From Pseudoxanthomonas suwonensis (GTDB taxonomy: Bacteria > Pseudomonadota > Gammaproteobacteria > Xanthomonadales > Xanthomonadaceae), in NCBI GenBank assembly GCA_003240695.1, contig QFNC01000055.1:1-12712 (forward strand): a stretch of 12,712 nucleotides of DNA. Reading direction: 5' to 3'. The translations under genes and the position numbers were made by a program. Positions 7,518-12,712 of the stretch are shown here, one piece after another. Each line of letters starts with the position of its first letter. Position 1 is the first letter of the stretch. Under the pieces are notes generated by a model. That model made no database searches and was not told where the DNA came from. It saw nothing but the letters and a program-made list of their open reading frames with translations.

Positions 7518-7549
7518 CAACAGCCCTTCCGGCGAAGTAAGGGCTGTTG
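7518..7549 (-). terminator. Strong hairpin between lipase and ankyrin genes (terminator or attenuator)
   Basis: CAACAGCCCTT and AAGGGCTGTTG form a perfect 11-bp stem around a 10-base loop, 53 bases past the lipase stop and 25 bases before the ankyrin start. On the minus strand it is followed by CTTTGCG, a short T-run. CTTC/GAAG inside the loop region offers a competing small hairpin. It could end the lipase transcript, or set the ratio of the two products. Confidence 0.6.
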
Positions 7550-7602
7550 GCGATTCGGAATGCGAGGCGCAGTCACGACCGCGGCAGCATCGGGTGATGC
7601 AC

Positions 7603-9141
7603 TCAGCGACCGGTGACCCAGTTGAAGAAGTCGGTGGCACCCTGGGCAACGTCTCCGGCCACGTCGGCACCGAACTCGACCACGCTGCCGGCGCCGTCGG
7701 CGATGACCTCGACCGCCTGGCCACCCAACTCGATACCACCGGCCAGAATGTCGCCCGGCACACCGCCCACGTTGTCGCGCACTGCATCGGCCACCACCAC
7801 GCTGCCCTGCTGCACGGTATCGCCGGCCGAATTGAACACCCCTTCCAGCACGTCGCCGGCGATGCTGAATCCGCCTTCCACGTAATCGCCTTCGGCAAAA
7901 TCGGTATTCGCCACATTGATCACGTCGTTGACCAGATCGTTCACGTTGCGGCTGTAATCGTCCTTCAACGCATCGGGTACCAGGTTCTGCAGATCCTTGC
8001 CGAAATCGTCTGGATTCTGGTAGCCCGGCTGCCACGGCTGCTGTTGGATCATCGCCTCGGTTAACAGGATCGGGCTGTGTGCCACGGCGCTGCCCACCAG
8101 GCCACCTACCTGGCTGATCACCGGAATGCCACTATCGGCGGCCCGGTCGGCCAGCCAGCCCAGGCCACCGGCGACAATCGGCGGCAGACCGGTTTCGATG
8201 GCCAGGCCCCGGCCGGTCTGGGTGGCACCCTGCACGCCGCTGGCATCCACCACGATGCTGGTGCCCAAGGCATCCGGCATGGCGAGACCAAGCGGACCGC
8301 CTTCCTGCGCTTGGGTCAGCAGATCCTGCTGCAGCGAGTAGGCCCGGATCTGCCCACCTTCGGCGATGGCGCGGGCGTTTTCGGGGCTCAGGTCGAGGTT
8401 GAGGCGCTCACCGATGCGGTCCAGCGTGTTCGGATGGACACCGGAGGCATCGAAGGTCACGGCCGGAACGCCGGAGGCCAGCGAGCCGACCGAAGCCAGG
8501 CCGCCGCCCTGCGAATGCCCGGTAATGGCCAGGTTGCTGGAGTTGTCGCCGTTGTTGCCGAACACGCGTTCGAATTCGATCGCGGTGTCCACGGCCATGC
8601 CGCTGAATTTGTCGACGCCATCACCGGTTTCGAAACCGGTGCCCTGACGGAAGTTGTTCATCCAGTCGGTGCCGGTGCCATCGGTGCCGCGATAGGCCAG
8701 CACGTAGTTGCCGCTGCCGTCGGTGTAGACCTCGGCATGGAAGTGCTCGGCGGTGGTCTGGTTGTTGCCGCCCAGATACTGCTCGCGCCACGCCTGCGGA
8801 TCCTGCACGCCACGAGCAGCCAAGTCCTCGTTTGACACGCGCTCCCACGGCTCCGGGGGGCCTGGCCTGGGCTGCTCGCTGATCGGCTTGGACGGGTCGT
8901 TGTAGACCTCGGTGGCGAGCTGCGACAGGGTGACATCGAAGGGCTGTCCCTGCTGGCCACTGGCCACGTCGCCCAATGTGGTGCCTGCCGGCACGGTTGG
9001 CTGCGGAGCGCCCTGCGCGGCGGCGGGCACGTTGCCGCTGTAGTCGACCGGCGGCGGCGGTTCCGGCAAGGGCGGCGGCGGCAGGGGTGGCGGCGGCGCT
9101 ACCGGCACCATGTAGTAGCCGTCGTCGATCATCATTGCCAT
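7603..9141 (-). CDS. Lipase/phospholipase-like alpha/beta-hydrolase, candidate antibacterial effector
   Basis: The 512-residue product has no signal peptide. Residues 1-33 hold a proline-rich stretch (VAPPPPLPPPPLPEPPPP). Residues about 65-365 resemble class-3-lipase/Mbeg1-like hydrolases: AYRGTDGTGTDW at 149-160 (oxyanion strand), then the nucleophile elbow ITGHSQGGG with Ser210, a candidate acid Asp273 in YSLQQDLL and a candidate histidine His355 in VAHSPIL. It should hydrolyse acyl esters, probably phospholipids. Residues about 415-512 are a Gly/Ala/Val/Asp-rich tail with many GxxxG/AxxxG steps and few charges other than Asp and Glu. GAGGGG 7 bases before the ATG supports this start. The cytosol-type N-terminus and the ankyrin lipoprotein downstream suggest an exported toxin with immunity. 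No VgrG, PAAR or other delivery gene is in the window, and no XVIPCD type IV export domain is seen, so the export route is unknown. The hydrolase fold is well supported; the effector role is inference. Confidence 0.85.
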   Translation of the reverse strand: MAMMIDDGYYMVPVAPPPPLPPPPLPEPPPPVDYSGNVPAAAQGAPQPTVPAGTTLGDVASGQQGQPFDVTLSQLATEVYNDPSKPISEQPRPGPPEPWERVSNEDLAARGVQDPQAWREQYLGGNNQTTAEHFHAEVYTDGSGNYVLAYRGTDGTGTDWMNNFRQGTGFETGDGVDKFSGMAVDTAIEFERVFGNNGDNSSNLAITGHSQGGGLASVGSLASGVPAVTFDASGVHPNTLDRIGERLNLDLSPENARAIAEGGQIRAYSLQQDLLTQAQEGGPLGLAMPDALGTSIVVDASGVQGATQTGRGLAIETGLPPIVAGGLGWLADRAADSGIPVISQVGGLVGSAVAHSPILLTEAMIQQQPWQPGYQNPDDFGKDLQNLVPDALKDDYSRNVNDLVNDVINVANTDFAEGDYVEGGFSIAGDVLEGVFNSAGDTVQQGSVVVADAVRDNVGGVPGDILAGGIELGGQAVEVIADGAGSVVEFGADVAGDVAQGATDFFNWVTGR

Positions 9142-9148
9142 GGCGCAG

Positions 9149-9154
9149 CCCCTC
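9149..9154 (-). promoter_or_regulatory. Ribosome binding site of the lipase gene
   Basis: GAGGGG on the minus strand, 7 bases before the ATG at 9139-9141. It fixes this ATG over the in-frame ATGs at codons 3 and 4. Confidence 0.7.
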
Positions 9155-9165
9155 GGAGTGTTGAC

Positions 9166-9179
9166 TCTAGATGGCTAGA
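9166..9179. promoter_or_regulatory. CTAG-centred dyad close to the lipase start
   Basis: TCTAG and CTAGA flank the spacer ATGG, about 25 bases upstream of the lipase ATG. This is a possible operator within the leader or core promoter. No regulator is identified. Confidence 0.35.
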
Positions 9180-9207
9180 CCTAAACACATCCGGGTATTC
9201 AGGAACA

Positions 9208-9223
9208 CTAGGGCGTACCCTAG
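9208..9223. promoter_or_regulatory. CTAGGG-CGTA-CCCTAG dyad upstream of the lipase gene
   Basis: A perfect 6-bp inverted repeat with a 4-base spacer, about 66 bases upstream of the lipase ATG, immediately followed by further G residues (CCCTAGGGG). Its size and symmetry fit a dimeric regulator site. Which regulator, and whether it activates or represses, cannot be told from the sequence. Confidence 0.45.
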
Positions 9224-9602
9224 GGGTGAGGCCGCATGGGGCGGACGTGTCGACCCTCCGCAGTGGGTCGCAGCGGGCGGCATTCCAATGTTCAGACAAA
9301 ACGGTCGGGTTTTCCTCCATTCAGGATTCGTCGGGTTGGTATGACCAAGACCGATCCGATGCATCCCGCGCGTGCCATCGATGCGTCAGCGACCCCGCGC
9401 CAAGCCGGCATGCGGCACACTATCCGGGGGTTTTCCAGATAGCCATGCTGCAGTGCAGCAGTCGATCGCGACTGCCTTGCCACTCCGTCGGCACGCGGGT
9501 GAGCCGTGGCCGTTAACGGTCTGGCCTGCCAAGAGCCGGCGATCCGAGGCGCAGGCCGTCCATAGCGACGCCACCCAGGCGTTGTGGACGAGTAGGCAGA
9601 AC

Positions 9603-9628
9603 GCAGTCGGCAGACTCACACCGACTGC
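9603..9628 (-). terminator. Hairpin spanning the RND gene stop codon
   Basis: GCAGTCGG and CCGACTGC form a perfect 8-bp stem, and the RND stop codon (9616-9618) lies in the 10-base loop. Downstream on the minus strand there is only GTTCTGCC, not a T-run, so this is at best a weak terminator; it may instead protect the 3' end. Confidence 0.4.
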
Positions 9629-12600
9629 CGGTCCACTGCCTGTTCATCGTCGGTGGGTGTCGTCTCCAACCGCTTGCGACGACCCGCGAACAGCCGGGTC
9701 ACCACCAGATAGAACAGCGGGATGAAGAAGATGCCCAGCGAGGTGCCGACGATCATCCCGCCCAGCACGCCGGTGCCGATCGCGATCTGCGCACCGGAGC
9801 CGGCGCCGCTGGCGATGGCCATGGGCAGCACCCCGAAGCCGAACGCCAGCGAGGTCATCACGATCGGGCGCAGGCGGTCGCGCACCGCATGCAGAATGGC
9901 TTCGACCAGATTCGTGCCGGCTTCGTAGTACTGCTTGGCGAACTCGATGATCAGCACGGCATTCTTGCTGGTCAGGCCGACCGTGGTCAGCATCGCCACC
10001 TGGAAGTAGACGTCGCGCTCCGCGCCCAGGATGCCGAGCGGCGCCACCATCAGCACCGCGGTGGGCACGCTCCAGCTTTCGTACAGCGCGGCCAGCGCCA
10101 GGAACACCACCAGAAGCGACAACGCGTACAGCATCACGATCTGGTTGCCGGCGGCGCGTTCCTGGTAGGACTGGCCGGTCCATTCGATGCCCACGCCATC
10201 AGGCAGTTCACCGACCAGCCGCTCCACTTCGGCCATCGCGTCGCCCGAGCTCACCCCCGGCTGCGCCTGACCCTGGATTTCCAGCGAGGCGGTGCTGTTG
10301 TAGCGCTCCAGTCGCGGCGAGCCGTATTCCCATCTGGATGTGCCGAAGGCCGAGAACGGCACCATCTCGCCACTGGCATTGCGCACCGACCAGCGATTGA
10401 AATCTTCCGGCAGCATGCGGTATGGCGCATCGGCCTGCACGTAGACGCGCTTGACCCGGCCGCGGTCGATGAAGTCGTCCACGTAGCGGCCACCCCAGGC
10501 CGTGGCCAAGGTGGTGTTGATGTCGGCAATCGACAATCCCAGCGCCTGGGCCTTGGCATGGTCGATGTCCAGGCGCAGCTGCGGCTGGTCCTCCTGACCG
10601 TTGGGACGCACGCCGGTGATCAGCTTGCTCTGCCCGGCCATGCCCAGGAACTGGTTGCGCGCGGCCATCAGCGCCTCGTGGCCAATGCCGCCGTTGTCCA
10701 TCAGGTTGAAGGAAAAACCCGACGAGGTGCCCAGGCCCTGGATTGCCGGCGGGGACATCGCGAAGGCCATCGCGTCCTTGATCTGCATCAGCCCGCCCAT
10801 CGCGCGGCCGGCAATCGCCTGCGCGCTCTGCTCCTTGCCCTTGCGCTCGTCCCAGTCGTTGAGCTTGATGAAGCCCATGCCAGTGTTCTGCCCGCTGCCG
10901 CCAAAGCTGAAACCCTGCACGGTGAAGACGGACTGCATGTCGTCCTTCGCGCTCTGCATGAACACCTGTTCGACCTGCTTGACCGACTGCAGCGTGCGCT
11001 CCTGGGTGGCGCCCACCGGCGCCTGGATGATGGTCATCAGTACGCCCTGGTCTTCCTCCGGCAGGAAGCCGCTCGGGGTACGCAGAAACAGCAGCGCCGC
11101 GGCCACGCCCAGCGCTGCATAGATCAGCATGAACCGTCCGGGACGTCCCAGGATGCCGCGCACGCCACGCTGGTAGCGGGTACTGCCGGCATTGAACCTG
11201 GCGTTGAACCAGTCCAGGAACTTGCCGATCGGCCCGCTGCCGTGCTCCATGTGGCCGCCCTTGGCGACCGGTTTGAGCATGGTGGCGCACAACGCCGGGG
11301 TCAGCACGATGGCCACCAGCACCGAGAACGCCATCGCCGTCACGATCGTTGCGGTGAACTGCCGGTAGATGACACCAGTGGAACCGCCGAGAAACCCCAT
11401 CGGCACGAACACCGCCGCCAGTACCACGCCGATGCCGATCAGCGCACCGGTGATCTGGTCCATCGATTTCTTCGCCGCCTCCTTGGGCGACAGGCCTTCC
11501 TCGCTCATCAGGCGCTCGACGTTTTCCACCACCACGATGGCGTCGTCCACCAGCAGTCCGATCGCCAGCACGCTGGCGAACATGGTCAGCATGTTGATGG
11601 AGAAACCCAGCACCCCCAGCACCGCGAAGGTGCCCAGCAGCACCACCGGCACCGCGATGGTCGGGATCAGCGTGGCGCGGAAGTTGCCCAGGAACAGGAA
11701 CATCACCAGGAACACCAGCAGCACCGCCTCGATCAGCGTTTCGATGACGCCCTTGATCGAGACCTCGACGAACGGCGTGGTGTCGAACGGGATCACCGCG
11801 TCCAGTCCGGCCGGGAAGTACGGCTTGATCTGCTCCAGCTCGGCGCGCACGGCGGCGGCGGTGGACAGCGCATTGGCGCCGGTGGCCAGCATCACCGCCA
11901 TGCCGCTGGCCGGCTGGCCGTTGTAGCGGCTGCTGAAGCTGTAGTTCTCCGCACCCAGCTCGACCCGGGCCACGTCGCCCAGGCGCAGCGCGGCGCCATC
12001 GGTCTGGCTGCGCAGCAGGATGGCGCGGAACTGCTCTGGTGTCTGCAGGCGGTCCTGCGCGGTGATGGTGGCATTGAGCTGCTGGCCTTCCACCGAGGGC
12101 GCGCCGCCGAGTTGGCCAACCGCGACCTGCGCGTTCTGCGCCTGCAACGCGGCAGTCACCTCGGCCACGCTGAGGTTGTAGCTGTCCAGCTTGCCGGGAT
12201 CGAGCCAGATCCGCATCGCGTACTTGGTGCCGAACACCTGGGTGCCGCCGACGCCCGGCACGCGCGCGATGCGCTCGGCCACCGAGCTGGAGACGTAATC
12301 CCCGATGTCCTGCGCGTTCATGCTGCCATCGGTGGAGACGAAGCCCAGCACCATCAGGAAGCCCGCGGACGCCTTGTTGACGGTCACGCCCTGACGCTGC
12401 ACTTCCTGCGGCAGCAGCGGCATCACCGACTGCAGCTTGTTCTGCACCTGAACCTGCGCGGTGTCCGGGTTGGTGCCGCTCTGGAAGCTGAGGCTGACGC
12501 TGGCGCTGCCGTTGGACTGGCTGTTGGAGGTCATGTACATCAGCCCGTCCAGGCCCTGCAGGCTCTGCTCGATCACCTGGGTGACCGAGTCCTCGACCAC

Positions 12601-12712
12601 CTTGGCCGAGGCGCCCGGGTACATGGCGTTGATGCTGACCTGCGGCGGGGCGATGTCGGGGTACTGCTCGACCGGCAGGCCGCGCAGCGTGAGGATGCCC
12701 GCCAGCATCAGG
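9616..12712 (-). CDS. AcrB/MexB-like RND multidrug efflux pump (HAE1), 5' end outside the window
   Basis: This inner-membrane proton/drug antiporter subunit works with a periplasmic adaptor and an outer-membrane channel. The window holds 1030 codons from an internal Met; by comparison with AcrB about 19 N-terminal residues lie beyond the right edge. Family marks are all present: PVEQYPDIAPPQV, TM2-TM4 with the paired aspartates of LLVDDAIVVVEN, the FLPEEDQG start of the second repeat, the lysine in TSKNAVLIIEF, and LRPIVMTSLAF with GAGSGAQIAIGTG. These include the proton-relay Asp-Asp, Lys and Arg. One oddity: AcrB reads GALLAATFRGLTNDVYFQ where this protein reads GAERDVYFQ, so nine residues are missing at codons 896/897 (junction 10020/10021), at the end of TM9 and the TM9-TM10 loop. 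No outer-membrane channel gene follows; the adaptor gene is presumably upstream, off the edge. Substrates cannot be assigned. Confidence 0.94.
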   Translation of the reverse strand, partial: LMLAGILTLRGLPVEQYPDIAPPQVSINAMYPGASAKVVEDSVTQVIEQSLQGLDGLMYMTSNSQSNGSASVSLSFQSGTNPDTAQVQVQNKLQSVMPLLPQEVQRQGVTVNKASAGFLMVLGFVSTDGSMNAQDIGDYVSSSVAERIARVPGVGGTQVFGTKYAMRIWLDPGKLDSYNLSVAEVTAALQAQNAQVAVGQLGGAPSVEGQQLNATITAQDRLQTPEQFRAILLRSQTDGAALRLGDVARVELGAENYSFSSRYNGQPASGMAVMLATGANALSTAAAVRAELEQIKPYFPAGLDAVIPFDTTPFVEVSIKGVIETLIEAVLLVFLVMFLFLGNFRATLIPTIAVPVVLLGTFAVLGVLGFSINMLTMFASVLAIGLLVDDAIVVVENVERLMSEEGLSPKEAAKKSMDQITGALIGIGVVLAAVFVPMGFLGGSTGVIYRQFTATIVTAMAFSVLVAIVLTPALCATMLKPVAKGGHMEHGSGPIGKFLDWFNARFNAGSTRYQRGVRGILGRPGRFMLIYAALGVAAALLFLRTPSGFLPEEDQGVLMTIIQAPVGATQERTLQSVKQVEQVFMQSAKDDMQSVFTVQGFSFGGSGQNTGMGFIKLNDWDERKGKEQSAQAIAGRAMGGLMQIKDAMAFAMSPPAIQGLGTSSGFSFNLMDNGGIGHEALMAARNQFLGMAGQSKLITGVRPNGQEDQPQLRLDIDHAKAQALGLSIADINTTLATAWGGRYVDDFIDRGRVKRVYVQADAPYRMLPEDFNRWSVRNASGEMVPFSAFGTSRWEYGSPRLERYNSTASLEIQGQAQPGVSSGDAMAEVERLVGELPDGVGIEWTGQSYQERAAGNQIVMLYALSLLVVFLALAALYESWSVPTAVLMVAPLGILGAERDVYFQVAMLTTVGLTSKNAVLIIEFAKQYYEAGTNLVEAILHAVRDRLRPIVMTSLAFGFGVLPMAIASGAGSGAQIAIGTGVLGGMIVGTSLGIFFIPLFYLVVTRLFAGRRKRLETTPTDDEQAVDRQSV

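Larger units (their letters stand above)
9142..9615. other. 474-base intergenic region between the RND and lipase genes
   Basis: No frame here shows the third-position bias of the neighbours or a recognisable protein. It should hold the 3' end of the RND transcript and the promoter and leader of the lipase gene. Besides the dyads listed separately there are small palindromes (TGCTGCA-G-TGCAGCA at 9446-9460) and a GGCCTGC...GCAGGCC inverted repeat near 9523-9558. No clear sigma70 promoter was found for the lipase gene. Confidence 0.6.

Noticed and set aside
7603..7960. Xanthomonadaceae type IV effector export domain (XVIPCD) at the lipase C-terminus
   Set aside because: The tail lacks the conserved GLxRxDH-like start and glutamine-rich end, and is instead a Gly/Ala/Val/Asp-rich low-complexity segment.
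7493..8035. N-terminal extension of the ankyrin protein to 8035
   Set aside because: It overlaps the lipase coding region in another frame, is Arg/Gly-rich shadow sequence, and would bury the lipoprotein signal.
9273..9286. GG-N10-GC on the minus strand as a sigma54 promoter for the lipase gene
   Set aside because: Only the minimal dinucleotides fit; the surrounding TGGAATG...CCGC does not match TGGCAC-N5-TTGCA.
9446..9460. Palindrome TGCTGCA-G-TGCAGCA as an operator
   Set aside because: A single short palindrome of odd length in GC-rich DNA far from any start; nothing else supports a function.
9226..9516. A 96-codon plus-strand open frame from a GTG in the intergenic region
   Set aside because: No third-position G/C bias like the neighbours, Cys/His/Ser-rich composition, no ribosome site, no family resemblance.

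Overview
The window looks like chromosomal DNA of a high-GC gammaproteobacterium of the Xanthomonadaceae (Stenotrophomonas, Pseudoxanthomonas or Xanthomonas type). The best evidence is an OleA thiolase whose sequence and catalytic residue spacing match the Xanthomonas campestris enzyme very closely. Strong G/C third-position bias in the genes supports this. No rRNA, tRNA, CRISPR array or insertion sequence was found.

Layout. (1) 1-852: a decayed Fic-family AMP-transferase gene on the minus strand. It is broken by an amber codon and cut short at its 3' end, where it joins a short stretch of unidentified, lower-GC DNA at the left edge. (2) 978-5405, minus strand: a two-domain periplasmic M16 zinc peptidase, then a small DUF4156-type lipoprotein, then oleA, the first enzyme of long-chain olefin synthesis. 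Hairpins and a good sigma70 promoter suggest these are separate transcription units. (3) 5528-6743, plus strand: a short-chain dehydrogenase and trmL (tRNA wobble 2'-O-methyltransferase), probably co-transcribed. (4) 6746-9141, minus strand: a 512-residue lipase-like protein without a signal peptide, followed by an ankyrin-repeat lipoprotein. The pair has the form of an antibacterial lipase effector and its periplasmic immunity protein. (5) 9142-9615: 474 bases without a convincing gene, holding dyads built on the rare tetranucleotide CTAG just upstream of the lipase gene. (6) 9616-12712, minus strand: most of an AcrB/MexB-like RND efflux pump gene, running off the right edge.

The points most worth checking are the lipase/ankyrin-lipoprotein pair as a candidate effector-immunity system with a strong hairpin between the two genes; an apparent 9-residue in-frame deletion that shortens a transmembrane helix of the RND pump; and the fic pseudogene, whose nonsense codon falls exactly on the conserved autoinhibitory glutamate. 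The peptidase, dehydrogenase and TrmL genes look like ordinary housekeeping or accessory genes.
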